A stretch of DNA of 64,000 bases from DATBLE01 sp963808815 (GTDB lineage Bacteria; Actinomycetota; Thermoleophilia; Gaiellales; Gaiellaceae). Under the pieces are notes generated by a model, which was given only the letters and a program-made list of their open reading frames with translations, was not told the DNA's origin and did no database searches. Positions 17,788 through 27,317 of this stretch are shown in pieces (the stretch's first letter is position 1; every line of letters begins with the position of its first letter). The position numbers and the translations under genes are program-made. The stretch lies in the NCBI GenBank assembly GCA_963808815.1, contig CAWEGI010000019.1:1-64000 (forward strand), read 5' to 3'.

Positions 17788-17949
17788 ATGCGGCTGTTCG
17801 ACCACCCTGAGCTGACGGACCTGGCGCTCCACGCGGCTGTCCTCCGCGCCGGCGGCGGCGACCCATACCTCGGGAGCTTGCTCGCCGCCCAGGGGACGAG
17901 CGAGCACGGACCGGTCGAGCAAACAGAGCCGGACGGACGAAACGCATGA
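17788..17949 (+). pseudogene. DUF917 N-terminal stub (53 aa)
   Basis: An ATG-started frame whose peptide (MRLFDHPELTDLALHAAVLR, then AGGGDPYLGSLLAAQGTSEHG) matches the first 45 residues of the intact DUF917 protein at 39251-40366 and the broken one at 7981-9074, including the glycine loop. After about residue 45 homology stops and the frame ends at a TGA that overlaps the following M20 start by ATGA. It therefore looks like a DUF917 gene whose body was deleted, fusing its start to the next gene. Whether the peptide is made is unknown; it may now act only as a translated leader for the amidohydrolase. Confidence 0.75.
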
Positions 17950-19147
17950 TCTCGGCGCACCCGGACATTGCCTGCCTCGTGGCGAGGATCGAGCCGGACA
18001 TCGTCACGTGGCGGCGGCACCTGCACGCGCAGCCAGAGCTGTCGTTCAAAGAGTTCGAGACATCCCGCTTCGTCGCCGAGCGCCTACGCTCATTCGGCGG
18101 CATCGAGGTCAGCCTCGTGTCCGAGACAGGCGTGATGGGACGGATACGAGGTACGTCCACAGGCCCTACCGTCGCGCTGCGGGCCGATATCGACGCGCTC
18201 CCGATCCAGGAGGAGAACACCTTCGACTTCGTCTCGCGGGCCGAAGGTGTGATGCACGCGTGCGGGCACGACGGACACACGGCGGTCCTCCTCGGCGTCG
18301 CTCGAATCCTCGCTGACATGCGCGACGAAATCTCCGGTGAGATCCGCTTCCTCTTCCAGCACGCGGAGGAGCTACCGCCGGGCGGGGCACGCGACTTCAT
18401 CGCAGCCGGCGTCATGGACGGCGTCGACTACGTGATCGGCTGTCACCTTCTCTCGACCATCGAGAGCGGCCAGGCTGCTGTGACGGTCGGCCCAGCAATG
18501 GCGGCCGCCGACATGTTCTCGCTCACCATCCGCGGCAAGGGAGGGCACGGGGGGTTCCCGCACGAGACGACCGACCCGATCGCGATCACGTCCCAGGTGA
18601 TCACGAACCTCCAGCACATCGTCGCTCGGCAGACCGATCCATTGCAGAGCGTCGTCGTCTCAACGACGCGCATCGTCGGGGGGACTGCGGACAACATCAT
18701 CCCGGGGTCCGTCGATCTCGGAGGTACGGTCCGGACGTTCTCGGCCACCACGCGCGCGAGCACCCGCGCTGCGCTCGAGCGGGTGATCGAGGGAGTAACA
18801 GGCGCCCACGGGGCGACGGCTACTTTCGACTACCGCGTCGGCTACGACGCCGTCGTCAACGACGCCGCGGTGGCAGCCGTCGTCGCAGACGCGATCCGCG
18901 CCGAACTCGGTACCGACGGGCTAGCGGATGTACCCCCGATCATGGCGGAGACGACTTCTCGGCCTACCTCCAGCACACCCCGGGCGCCTACTTCTTCGTC
19001 GGCACGAGAAGCGAGACCGCCGGGTCGATCTTCCAGCATCACCATGCGCGGTTCACGCTCGACGAGGGCAGCCTGTGCACTGCTGTCGGCGTGTTCCTGC
19101 GGTCCGTCGCGACGCTGCTCCACCGCGCGCCGTTGGAGGGCGGGTAG
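17946..19147 (+). CDS. M20-family amidohydrolase (frameshift near 18943)
   Basis: M20D-type metal amidohydrolase, about 400 residues when repaired. Metal ligands are visible: HACGHDGHT, the Glu pair in FQHAEELPPGG, and after the break HHHARFTLDEG. The dimerisation insert (SGQAAVTVGPAMAAADMFSL through about residue 300) is complete. At 18943 the sequence reads ATGGCGGAGAC where ATGGGCGGAGAC would restore the expected MGGDDFSAYL, so one G is missing from a short G-run. Relatives hydrolyse N-acyl or N-carbamoyl amino acids. A paralogue lies at 20167-21360. The remaining open frame beyond the true stop is spurious. Confidence 0.85.
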
Positions 19148-19166
19148 CGTCACCTTGGGGCTCGTC

Positions 19167-19178
19167 GGCCTCCTGGTC
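19167..19178. repeat. Single mini-hairpin repeat copy
   Basis: GGCCTCCTGGTC in the 172-base spacer between two convergent operons, identical to the copies at 1859 and 1933. No terminator hairpin was found in this spacer. Confidence 0.6.
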
Positions 19179-19319
19179 AGCTGCCGAGGCGACCGCCTCG
19201 TCGGGTGCCTCAAGGGGTCGCCGATTGGAGTCCGACTAGCTCCTGAGGAAAACCACCTGCCTTGCACCTCGACCATCAGCTTCCGCGCTGCCGTGGCGCG
19301 AAGCCGCCCAGGGATGAGC

Positions 19320-19634
19320 TCAGGCTCTCGGCGCTGCGACGTTACGATGCTTCGCCTCAGCGATGAAACGCGACTGGATCTCGTCCAGCGCCGCCACGTA
19401 GCCGTCGAGGTCATGCATGACGCGCATCTTCTCCTGGTCGATCACCGGGAGCTCGGCCTGGAGGAATGCGTCGCGCGGCACGCCGAGCTCCTCGGCCGAG
19501 TCGATCAGGCGGCTTGCCCCCTCGATCAGGCGGAACGACGCCAGGCCAAGGTTTTCGTCGACGGCGAGCCGTGCGCAGGCGACGAGGTACAACACGAGCT
19601 CGAACAGCGTGGTCTCCGGTGTGCGGTCGGTCAC
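19320..19634 (-). CDS. DUF6092-like small protein (104 aa)
   Basis: Last gene of the long leftward operon. It is all-helical by appearance, with the conserved-looking core LVLYLVACARLAVDEN and LASFRLIEGASRLIDSA, which resembles actinobacterial DUF6092 proteins (assigned from memory). It has no signal peptide or cofactor motif. Its ATG overlaps the nitroreductase stop by ATGA. Function unknown. Constant linkage with oxidoreductases suggests an accessory role. Confidence 0.65.
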   Translation of the reverse strand: MTDRTPETTLFELVLYLVACARLAVDENLGLASFRLIEGASRLIDSAEELGVPRDAFLQAELPVIDQEKMRVMHDLDGYVAALDEIQSRFIAEAKHRNVAAPRA

Positions 19635-20164
19635 GTCGTCTCCTCCCAGGGAATGCCGAAGGCGTTGCGGTGGACGATCCTCGGCGGCGCCTTGAACGCC
19701 TGTGAGGGCGTCGCCGCCGGGTAGCCCACGGCCATGAGGATGTCCGGGCGGATGTGCGCAGGCGCGTCGAGTACCGCTCGGAGGGCGCTCGCGGTCCAGC
19801 TTGTCACGAGGCAGGCGCCGAGCCCGAGCGCGGGTGCCGCGAGCGTCAGGTGCGCGGCAGCGGTTCCGGCGTCGATCCGGCCGACCTCTTCGGTGCCGCT
19901 TCGGCCGCCGACGCGGTCGGCTATGTCGAGATCGGTGCAGATCGCGATCGCGTTCGGCGCGTTGTTGACGAAGCCGGGGCAGACCTGGCGGAACGTCGCC
20001 ATCAGCACCGGGTCATCCACGACGATCAGTTGCCGGATTCCGGCCCGGGCGGTCGCAGCTCGCCCAGCGGCGTAGACGAGCTTCTCCATCAGCTCCCGCG
20101 GCACTGGATCGGGCGCGAAGGCCCGGTGCATGCGCCGCTTCTTCATGGCAACGAAGAGATCCAA
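19631..20164 (-). CDS. Nitroreductase-family oxidoreductase
   Basis: 177-residue FMN enzyme of the nitroreductase fold. The N-terminal MKKRRMHRAFAPDPVPRELM with the Arg-rich flavin-phosphate contact, RAATARAGIRQLIVVDD, and the C-terminal LGACLVTSWTASALRAVLDAP and ILMAVGYPAA segments fit. Slightly short for the family (usually about 190-220). The start is a TTG eight bases after AAAGGAG; an ATG nine codons earlier in the family alignment is the alternative (MKKRR). It lies three bases after the M20 stop. It may serve as a flavin-dependent dehydrogenase for ring or amine intermediates. Confidence 0.8.
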   Translation of the reverse strand: MDLFVAMKKRRMHRAFAPDPVPRELMEKLVYAAGRAATARAGIRQLIVVDDPVLMATFRQVCPGFVNNAPNAIAICTDLDIADRVGGRSGTEEVGRIDAGTAAAHLTLAAPALGLGACLVTSWTASALRAVLDAPAHIRPDILMAVGYPAATPSQAFKAPPRIVHRNAFGIPWEETT

Positions 20165-20166
20165 CG

Positions 20167-21360
20167 TCAGTCTCCTTTCGTCGGCGGGTGCTCGAGCAGC
20201 GCGAGCGCAGAACGGACGAGCACGGCGACGCCGATCGGCAGCGCCTGCTCGTCGACCGTGAAGCGCGGGTGATGATGGGGGTACGTCGACCCGGCGTCCT
20301 CGCTGCGCGCGCCGACGAGGACGAACGCTCCCGGAGCCTGCGCGAGGTATGCGGAGAAGTCCTCTCCTCCCATGATCGGCGGGATGTCGACGACGCTGCC
20401 GGCGCCGACGACGGCGGACGTCGCCTCGGCGATCACGGCCGCCACGTGCGGGTCGTTGACGACGGCCGCGTAGCCTTCGACCCAACGGAAATCGGCCGTC
20501 GCGCCGAAGGCAGCGGACACCGACTCTGCGATCCGCGCCATCGACTCGCGGATCGCCTCACGCGTCTCCGGCCGGAACGTACGCACCGTGCCCCACAGCT
20601 CGACCGTCTCGGGGATGACGTTGTGTGCGGTGCCCCCCGCGATTCGCGTGACCGACAGCACAGCATTGTCCAACGGGTCGGTCTGGCGGGAGATCGGGAG
20701 CTGGAGGGCGCTCACGAGCTGGGCTGCGACGGTAATCGGATCCACGGTCTCCTGGGGCAGCGCACCGTGGCCGCCCCGGCCCTGGACGGTGATCTCGAAC
20801 AGGTCCGCGGCCGCGAGTTCGGGGCCCGGAAGGACGGCGATCTGGCCGGTGTCCAAGATCGACATCAAGTGGGCGCCGACGACCGCGTCGACACCGTCCA
20901 TGACGCCGGCTTCGACGAGTTGGACCGCGCCACCCGGCGGCTTCTCCTCCGCATGCTGGAACACGAAACGCACCTCGCCCCGCATCGATGCGCGCCGGCG
21001 AGACATCAATTGGGCGACGCCGAGCAACATCGCCGTGTGACCGTCGTGACCGCAGGCATGCATGACGCCCGGGTGCTTCGACGCGAACTCGAACGTGTTC
21101 TCCTCCTGGATCGGCAGTGCGTCCATGTCGGCGCGGAGCGCGATCGTCGGCCCCGGTAGGCCGCCGCGCAGCCGCGCAACGACGCTCGTCGGTGTCGGCC
21201 GCTCCGGCTCCAGCCCCCAGCGCCGCAGTTTCCACTCGACGAAGCGGGCCGTCTCGTGCTCCTCGTACGACAGCTCGGGACGCTCGTGGATGTGGCGTCG
21301 CCAGCCGATGATCTCGGGCTCGAGTTCCGGCAGTTCGATGAGGATGTCCTCGGGAGTCAC
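20167..21360 (-). CDS. M20-family amidohydrolase (N-acyl/N-carbamoyl amino-acid hydrolase-like)
   Basis: 397-residue cytosolic M20D enzyme. Catalytic domain residues: ADMDALPIQEENTFEF, HACGHDGHTAMLLG (Cys and His metal ligands), FQHAEEKPPGG (general-base Glu), and after the dimerisation domain IMGGEDFSAYLAQAPG and HHHPRFTVDE (last His ligand). It is close in layout to the enzyme at 17946-19147. Start is a GTG overlapping the stop of the DadA-like gene (GTGA); a much longer upstream open frame is a shadow. Likely product: free amino acid from N-acyl, N-carbamoyl or hippurate-type amides. Confidence 0.88.
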   Translation of the reverse strand: MTPEDILIELPELEPEIIGWRRHIHERPELSYEEHETARFVEWKLRRWGLEPERPTPTSVVARLRGGLPGPTIALRADMDALPIQEENTFEFASKHPGVMHACGHDGHTAMLLGVAQLMSRRRASMRGEVRFVFQHAEEKPPGGAVQLVEAGVMDGVDAVVGAHLMSILDTGQIAVLPGPELAAADLFEITVQGRGGHGALPQETVDPITVAAQLVSALQLPISRQTDPLDNAVLSVTRIAGGTAHNVIPETVELWGTVRTFRPETREAIRESMARIAESVSAAFGATADFRWVEGYAAVVNDPHVAAVIAEATSAVVGAGSVVDIPPIMGGEDFSAYLAQAPGAFVLVGARSEDAGSTYPHHHPRFTVDEQALPIGVAVLVRSALALLEHPPTKGD

Positions 21361-22589
21361 CGGTCGATCCTGAACGGGCGCAACTCGGGCACGAGCCGAT
21401 CTTCCATGACGAGCGGCGCGAGGGCTGCACCGGTCGAAGGAGCGAGCGTCACTCCCATCATCCCGTGGCCGGTGGCGACGAAGAGGCCGTCGCGCCCCGG
21501 AACCGGGCCGATCAGCGGCAGCCCGTCGGGCGGGAGCGGGCGAAGCCCTGCCCACTCCAGCTGGGGGAGCGCCGGTCGCCAGTCGCGCAGGTACCGGCTG
21601 GCGGCTCGGGCGACGGCGTCGAGCCGGCTCGGGTTCTGCTCGAGGTTCATCCCTGCGAGCTCGAGCGTGCCGGCGAGTCGGACGCCGGCCTTGTACGGGC
21701 TGCATCCGACCTTTGCCTCGCCGAGGTAGAGGGCGTGGCGCGGGCGTGTTCCCTCGCCCTGCGCTGTCAGGCTGTAGCCCTTCGCGGCCTCCTGGCGGAT
21801 CTTGACGCCGAGCGGGGCGAGTACCCGACCCGTCCATGCGCCGGCCGCGACGAGCACCCTGTCGGCCGCGACCTCCTCGTGCGGGGTCCGAAGACGCCAG
21901 CCGCCGCGGCTGACCTCGATCGTCGTCACCTCGACACCTTCACGTAATTCGACATCCTTCTCTCGGAGCGCTGAGGCGAGACCCGCCGTCAGCGACTCCG
22001 GGCGCACATACCGCTCGGCAGTAGCGAGGAATGAGCCCCGCACGCCGTCACCGACCGCCGGGTCGAGCTCCTGTGCCTCGGACAGCGTCAGGCGGCGCAC
22101 GTCGCCGGGATATCCGTACCGCCGAAGATCCTCGAGCACCACCGCCTCCTCCTCGGCGGCACGCGGGTCGAGAAACAAGAACAGGAGCCCGTTCTTGTGC
22201 ATCTCGAACTCGACGCCGTCGGCGACGAGCCGGTCGTAGAGCTCGAGGGTTCGCTCGTTGAGGGCGAGCATGGCCTGCATTCCCGCGAGGTAGCGCGCCC
22301 GGCTGGAGCTTCGCCAGAAGCGCCACAGCCAGGCGGCGAAGTCCAAGTCCAACCGGGACCGCAGAAGGAAGGGGCTGTCGGAGCGGAGCATCCAGCGCAG
22401 CGCCTGGAGCGTGACGCCCGGCGCGGGGAGTGGGTTCGAGAGTCCGGGCGTGATCCATCCGGCGTTGCCACGGGAGGCGGCCATGCCGGCGCCGTCGCGC
22501 TCCAGCACGACCACCTCCGCACCGCCCTCCTGCAGATACCAGGCGCACGCGAGACCGATGACGCCGCCGCCGACGACCGCGACCTTCAT
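21357..22589 (-). CDS. D-amino-acid dehydrogenase-like FAD oxidoreductase
   Basis: 410-residue DAO-family flavoprotein. Residues 3-19 (VAVVGGGVIGLACAWYL) form the dinucleotide-binding motif; NAGWITPGLSNPLP and GMMGVTLAPSTGAALAPLV near the end are usual for DadA. Membrane attachment is not predicted. The reaction would be oxidative deamination of a D-amino acid or secondary amine. Position between dipeptidase and amidohydrolase genes suggests it consumes the released amino acid. ATG overlaps the dipeptidase stop. Confidence 0.87.
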   Translation of the reverse strand: MKVAVVGGGVIGLACAWYLQEGGAEVVVLERDGAGMAASRGNAGWITPGLSNPLPAPGVTLQALRWMLRSDSPFLLRSRLDLDFAAWLWRFWRSSSRARYLAGMQAMLALNERTLELYDRLVADGVEFEMHKNGLLFLFLDPRAAEEEAVVLEDLRRYGYPGDVRRLTLSEAQELDPAVGDGVRGSFLATAERYVRPESLTAGLASALREKDVELREGVEVTTIEVSRGGWRLRTPHEEVAADRVLVAAGAWTGRVLAPLGVKIRQEAAKGYSLTAQGEGTRPRHALYLGEAKVGCSPYKAGVRLAGTLELAGMNLEQNPSRLDAVARAASRYLRDWRPALPQLEWAGLRPLPPDGLPLIGPVPGRDGLFVATGHGMMGVTLAPSTGAALAPLVMEDRLVPELRPFRIDR

Positions 22590-23569
22590 TCGGGCAGCCC
22601 CTCTCGCAGTATGCGGAGCCAGTTTCCTCCGAGGACGGCGTCGAGCCGGTCGCCCTCGTAGCCCCGGGCTCGAAGTGCCGCGACGAGCGACGGGTAGTCC
22701 TCCGGACCCGCGAGCCCTTCGATCGAGGCGTCGAGCGGCATTCCGGCCGGCAGCAGCGCGAGGGGCGCGCGCGTGACCGCCCCCGAGTGGACGATCTGGG
22801 CGGTGAAGTCCCCGCCCAGGCCGGCATGCTCGATCCCGACGAGGGAGGCGATGTGGTCGACGTGGTCGACGAGGCGTTCGACCGTGGGCTCCTGGACGAC
22901 GAAAGGATGCGCGAGCACGCCGACGACGCCGCCGTGTGCCGCGAGCGCGCGCAACTGGTCGTCCGACAGGTTGCGTGGTGTGTCGACGAGGGCCCGGCAG
23001 TTCGCATGGCTCGCGACGACCGTCGCCTCCGGCGCGGTCTCGAGCACGTGGGCGAAGGTCCGCTCGGACGCGTGCGAGAGGTCGAGGATCACTCCCAGCG
23101 TGGCGAGCCGGCGGACGAGCTCTCTGCCGAGGCCGGAGAGACCGCCGTCGGAGGCCTCGCCGAGGCCGTCCGCGAACGGGTTGCGACGATTCCAGGTGAG
23201 CGACACCATGCGCACGCCGAGCTCCCAGAAGATGTCCGCAACCCATGGGTCGTAGCCCAGCGGCTCGACGCCTTCGAGCGCGAGCACGAGCCCGATTCGG
23301 TCGTTGAGGGAGTCCAGATCGCCTGCCGAGCGAACGACCACCACGTCGTTCGGAGACTCGCGTGCCGCGCGGTGGAACGCCTGCACTTGCGCGAGTGAGC
23401 GGCGCAAGGCGAGCTCGGGGAGGTCTTCGAGCTCGACAAAGATCGGACACACCTGCACCCCGATGCCGCCCGAGCGCAGCTTCGGCAGCCAGTGCGTCGC
23501 GAACGGTTGCTCCTCGTCGGCGCGAAACGCCAGCTCGAGGAGCAAGTCGTTGTGTGCGTCGACGATCAT
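22586..23569 (-). CDS. M19 membrane dipeptidase (renal dipeptidase family)
   Basis: 327-residue metal-dependent TIM-barrel dipeptidase. The HxD pair appears at the start (VDAHNDLL), then LALEGVEPLG (bridging Glu), ILDLSHASERTF (His) and VVASHANCRALVDTPRNLSDDQ (His). No signal peptide or GPI/lipobox, so it is cytosolic despite the family name. M19 enzymes cleave dipeptides including those with D-residues and some beta-lactam-like amides. Overlaps HyuB upstream and DadA downstream by ATGA. Confidence 0.9.
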   Translation of the reverse strand: MIVDAHNDLLLELAFRADEEQPFATHWLPKLRSGGIGVQVCPIFVELEDLPELALRRSLAQVQAFHRAARESPNDVVVVRSAGDLDSLNDRIGLVLALEGVEPLGYDPWVADIFWELGVRMVSLTWNRRNPFADGLGEASDGGLSGLGRELVRRLATLGVILDLSHASERTFAHVLETAPEATVVASHANCRALVDTPRNLSDDQLRALAAHGGVVGVLAHPFVVQEPTVERLVDHVDHIASLVGIEHAGLGGDFTAQIVHSGAVTRAPLALLPAGMPLDASIEGLAGPEDYPSLVAALRARGYEGDRLDAVLGGNWLRILREGLPE

Positions 23570-25293
23570 CCGCGGAGCATCGCCGTCGCGGCCTCGTCAA
23601 CCGATCCGTCCGCGGCGAGGACGACGCCGAAGACTTCACGGGCCTCCTCTGCGCTCATGAGTTCGTCGCGGACGTCCCGCCCGACCTGTTCCGGATCTCG
23701 CTGACGCGGATCGCCCCAGCCGCCGCCGCCGGGGCTCAGCACGCGGATCCGAACGCCGGCCTCGAGTGGACCGAAGTAGGTCACCCGCTCGGTCAGGCGT
23801 AGCTCGTCTTCGCTGTCGGGTCGGATGACGATTGCCGGCTGTCCGCCGATGCCGCCGCCGCCCACTCCCTTGCCGAGCTGGTCGCGCGTGTTCTCGGTCA
23901 CGGTCTGCATGAGGATTCCGTCCTCGAGGATGCGGTACTCGCGCACGACGCCCATTCCGCCCCGGTGAAGGCCGGCGCCGACGCCGTCGGTGCGGAAGGC
24001 GAAGCGCTCCACCCGAACGGCGGGGTAGCGGCTCTCGAGTACTTCCACCGGTGTGTTCGGCACGTCTCCGTTCGGGAACATCATCAGCGTCGGCCCGTCA
24101 CCGCCGGGCTGGCCGCCGTTGCCGCCGCCGAGGGGATCGATGCAGATGAACGGAGGACCGTCACGGGGGTCGACACGGAAGAAGAAGCCGCCTGTGAGCT
24201 GGTAGCCGCCCGCGGGGCAGCGATCCGGGATCACCGCCGATAGTGCGCGGAATGTCATCTCCTCGACGCACGTTGCGGCGTATCCGTACGAGTCGCTCGG
24301 CGCGGGGCGTTCGGCCGACACCATGAGACCGGGCGGCAGGTCGAAGTCGACAGCGAGGAAATGGCCCTCGTTCGTCCGGTCGAGTGGTGCTGTCAACGCC
24401 TTGATGGCAACGCGCACCGCTGCCTTCGTGCCGATCGCGGTGAGGTTGACAGGGCCGCGGGTCGCGGGGCTCGTGCCGTCGAAGCCGACCGTGATGCGGT
24501 CGCCCGCGACTGTCACGTGTACTTCGATCCGCGGATGCTCGTCCTTCACGACGCCGTCGTGATCCATCTCCACGGCGGACGAGTACGTGCCGTCGGGGAT
24601 CAATTCCAGCTGCCGGCGCATTGCCTCGTCTGTGCGGGCGATCGTCGAGGCCATCGCCTCGCGCACTCCGGCCACGCCGAACTTCCGGCAGGTCGCGACG
24701 ACCCGGTTCTCGCCGATTCGGCAGGCGGCGATCATGGCGTCGAGATCGCCGCGGACGAGGGTCGGGAAGCGCACGTTCTGGTCGATCACCTCGAGCAGAT
24801 CGGCGTTCGGCTCGCCCTCGCGGAAGAGCCGCTGGTGCGAGAAGCAGATGCCTTCCTGGTAGACGTCAGTCGAGTCGGGGCACCAGCCGCCCGGGCTCTT
24901 GCCGCCGATGTCCGCCCAGTGCGCCGTCGCCTCGGCGAATGCTACGAGCTCGCCCTCCGCGAAGATTGGCACGTAGACGGACGTGTCCGAGATGTGCGTC
25001 CCCGTCAGGAACGGGTCGTTCGCGATCAGCACGTCGCCTTCGCGGAAGCCGTCCTGCCCGTGCTTCGCCAGCCCGGTCTTGATCGTGTCCGAGAGCGCGC
25101 CGATGAACATCGACTGCCCCGGCGCTTCGCCCCAGAGGAGGCCGTCGGCAGAGACGATTCCGAGCCCGAAGTCCTGGACGTCGTACAGCAGCGGGTTGTA
25201 CGCGGTGCGCCGCAGGGTCTTGTTCATCTCGAGCGAAGCCGACGCGAGGGCGTTGCGCACGATCTCGGCGGTAAAGACGTCGATCGTCGTCAT
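23566..25293 (-). CDS. Hydantoinase B / oxoprolinase beta-type subunit
   Basis: 575-residue HyuB protein. Landmarks: EIVRNALASASLEMNKTLRR, ILIANDPFLTGTHISDTSV-like block (here VLIANDPFLTGTHISDTSV), WADIGGKSPGG, and the Gly-rich C-terminal regions DPLGGGNGGQPGGDG and LSPGGGGWGDP. HyuA and HyuB together perform ATP-dependent hydrolysis of hydantoins, N-methylhydantoin, 5-oxoproline, or carboxylation of ketones such as acetone. The start ATG overlaps the HyuA stop by ATGA, and the frame reads open further upstream only by chance. Confidence 0.9.
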   Translation of the reverse strand: MTTIDVFTAEIVRNALASASLEMNKTLRRTAYNPLLYDVQDFGLGIVSADGLLWGEAPGQSMFIGALSDTIKTGLAKHGQDGFREGDVLIANDPFLTGTHISDTSVYVPIFAEGELVAFAEATAHWADIGGKSPGGWCPDSTDVYQEGICFSHQRLFREGEPNADLLEVIDQNVRFPTLVRGDLDAMIAACRIGENRVVATCRKFGVAGVREAMASTIARTDEAMRRQLELIPDGTYSSAVEMDHDGVVKDEHPRIEVHVTVAGDRITVGFDGTSPATRGPVNLTAIGTKAAVRVAIKALTAPLDRTNEGHFLAVDFDLPPGLMVSAERPAPSDSYGYAATCVEEMTFRALSAVIPDRCPAGGYQLTGGFFFRVDPRDGPPFICIDPLGGGNGGQPGGDGPTLMMFPNGDVPNTPVEVLESRYPAVRVERFAFRTDGVGAGLHRGGMGVVREYRILEDGILMQTVTENTRDQLGKGVGGGGIGGQPAIVIRPDSEDELRLTERVTYFGPLEAGVRIRVLSPGGGGWGDPRQRDPEQVGRDVRDELMSAEEAREVFGVVLAADGSVDEAATAMLRG

Positions 25294-27317
25294 CGCTCTC
25301 TCTGGAGCAGCAGGTTCCCGAGCCGGTCGACGTGGGCGGACCAGCCTGGCGGCACCACGACTGTCGTCGCCCACTCCTCGACGATCGCCGGGCCCGACGC
25401 TGAAGCGAACGTCTCGCGCTGGTGGACAGCGGTCTCGACCCGGCCGCGAGCGCCGAAGAACACCTGCCGGAACTCCTGCGGCGGCACTTGCTCGAGCGTC
25501 GCCGGTTCGGACACGGACGGACGCGCGATGTGTCCGACCGCACGTGCTCGGCTCGTAACCAGCTCGAGCGGCGGGTCGAGTGTGCCGTGCCCGTACAGCT
25601 GGATATGCGCGGCGGCGAAGCGCTGCCGCGCGCCGGCGAGCAACGCGGGATGGTCGTCGAGCCACTCGGGCTCGAGAGAGACGGTGATCGCGTGGTCCTG
25701 CCCGGCGTAGCGGATGTCGGCGCGATAGATCCGCTCGACCTGGCCCTCGGTGAAGCCGTAGCGCTCGAGGTTCGCAGCGGCTTCCTCCGCGAGCTGCCGG
25801 AGGATCGCGGCTGCCTCGGCGGCCGAGGACTCGTCGAGCGGCCGCACCGTCGTCACGGCCACGTCCTCGCGGTAGTCGGACGTGAGGATGCCCCAGGCCG
25901 AGAAGTTGGCCGGCGCTCGCGGGACGAGCACCGCCGGCACCTCGAGCTCTTCGGCTACGGCGGCGGCGAAGAGACCGCCACCGCCGCCATACGAGAACAC
26001 CACGAACTCCCGGGGGTCGAGTCCTCGTTCGACCGTCACCGCCCTTATCGCGAAGACCATGTTCGTCTGTGCGATCGCGAGGACGCCGGCCGCCGCCTCG
26101 TCGAGGCCGAGGCCGAGCGGGCGGGCGATCCGGCTTTGCAGCGCCTCCTCGGCGGCGGCGACGTCGAGCCGCATCCGGCCGCCGAGAAAGGTTTCGGAGT
26201 CCAGGCGCCCGAGAATCAGGTGGCAGTCGGTGACCGTGGGTTCGGTGCCGCCGAGCCCGAAGCACGCGGGTCCTGGCGACGCGCCCGCCGAGTGCGGCCC
26301 CACCCTGACCGCGCCGAGCTCGTCGATCCAAGCGATCGAGCCGCCGCCCGCTCCGATCGACACGATGTCGATCACGGGGCCTACCACGGGTCGTCCACCG
26401 ACCTCCGTCTCGGTCGTCTCGAGGATCCGGCCGCCGTCGATCAACGCAACGTCGTACGACGTGCCGCCGACATCCGCGCAGATGACGTTCTCGTGGCCGA
26501 GCTCGCGGGCGAGCGCGAGGCAGCCGATCACGCCGCCGGCCGGGCCGGACTCGAGCGTGCGGATCGGCCGCTCCGCCGCCCGCTCGGCGGAGATGACGCC
26601 GCCGTTCGACTGCATCAGGGCGAGCGGGCGCTGGAAGCCTGCGTCATGCAGCCGCTCTCCGAGCTCGCCGAGGTATTGGCCCATGAGCGGTTGGACGTAT
26701 GCGTTCAGGACGGCTGTCGAGGTGCGCTCGAACTCGCGCCACTCCGTCGCCACCTCGTGCGACGCGGTGACCGCGAGCGCGGGATGACGCTCCCGGACGC
26801 GTGCCGCCGCCAGCCGCTCGTGCCGTGGGTCGAGGTATGCGTGGAGGAAGCAGATCGCGACCGCCTCGACGCCCTCGGTCACGAGCAGGTCGACCTCGCG
26901 GTCGAGCGCGTCGAGGTCGAGCGGCACGAGCACCGACCCGTCGCCCGCGAGCCGCTCAGGCACTTCGCGCCGGAGATACCGCGGGACGAGCGGTGCCGGA
27001 GGCCGGTAGAGGACGTTGTACAGCTCGGGCCTGGAGCCGCGGCCGAGCGCGAGGACGTCGCGGAAGCCGGCCGTTGTGACGAGACCGACCCGTGCACCGC
27101 GCTCCTGAAGGACGGTGTTGATACCGACGGTCGTGCCGTGGAAGAGGAGGTCGAGCTCCGGCAGCCCGACCGGCAGTCGCTCCAGCCCGGCGAGGAACTC
27201 GTCCACGAGCGTCTCGCGCCGGGCCGGTTGCTTGTCGACTACGAGCTCACCGGTCTCCTCGTCGAGGAGGACGAAGTCGATGAACGTGCCACCGACGTCG
27301 ACCGCACAACGGTGCAT
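25290..27317 (-). CDS. Hydantoinase A / oxoprolinase alpha-type subunit
   Basis: 675-residue ASKHA-fold protein. ATP/phosphate loops are CAVDVGGTFIDFVLLD at the N terminus, ICADVGGTSYDVALID in the middle and the adenosine motif IVSIGAGGGSIAWID; metal-site region VFSYGGGGGLFAAAVAEEL follows. Normal length, no frameshift. It pairs with the HyuB gene immediately downstream. The start is an ATG overlapping the previous HyuB2 stop (TGATG). Substrate class: cyclic amide or ureide. The second pair (29048-31080 and 27317-29046) suggests two related ring-opening steps. Confidence 0.9.
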   Translation of the reverse strand: MHRCAVDVGGTFIDFVLLDEETGELVVDKQPARRETLVDEFLAGLERLPVGLPELDLLFHGTTVGINTVLQERGARVGLVTTAGFRDVLALGRGSRPELYNVLYRPPAPLVPRYLRREVPERLAGDGSVLVPLDLDALDREVDLLVTEGVEAVAICFLHAYLDPRHERLAAARVRERHPALAVTASHEVATEWREFERTSTAVLNAYVQPLMGQYLGELGERLHDAGFQRPLALMQSNGGVISAERAAERPIRTLESGPAGGVIGCLALARELGHENVICADVGGTSYDVALIDGGRILETTETEVGGRPVVGPVIDIVSIGAGGGSIAWIDELGAVRVGPHSAGASPGPACFGLGGTEPTVTDCHLILGRLDSETFLGGRMRLDVAAAEEALQSRIARPLGLGLDEAAAGVLAIAQTNMVFAIRAVTVERGLDPREFVVFSYGGGGGLFAAAVAEELEVPAVLVPRAPANFSAWGILTSDYREDVAVTTVRPLDESSAAEAAAILRQLAEEAAANLERYGFTEGQVERIYRADIRYAGQDHAITVSLEPEWLDDHPALLAGARQRFAAAHIQLYGHGTLDPPLELVTSRARAVGHIARPSVSEPATLEQVPPQEFRQVFFGARGRVETAVHQRETFASASGPAIVEEWATTVVVPPGWSAHVDRLGNLLLQRER

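Noticed and set aside
19148..19724. Continuation of the M20 frame past 19147
   Set aside because: It results from the one-base deletion near 18943; the true C terminus (HHHARF motif) is in the other frame and stops at 19147.
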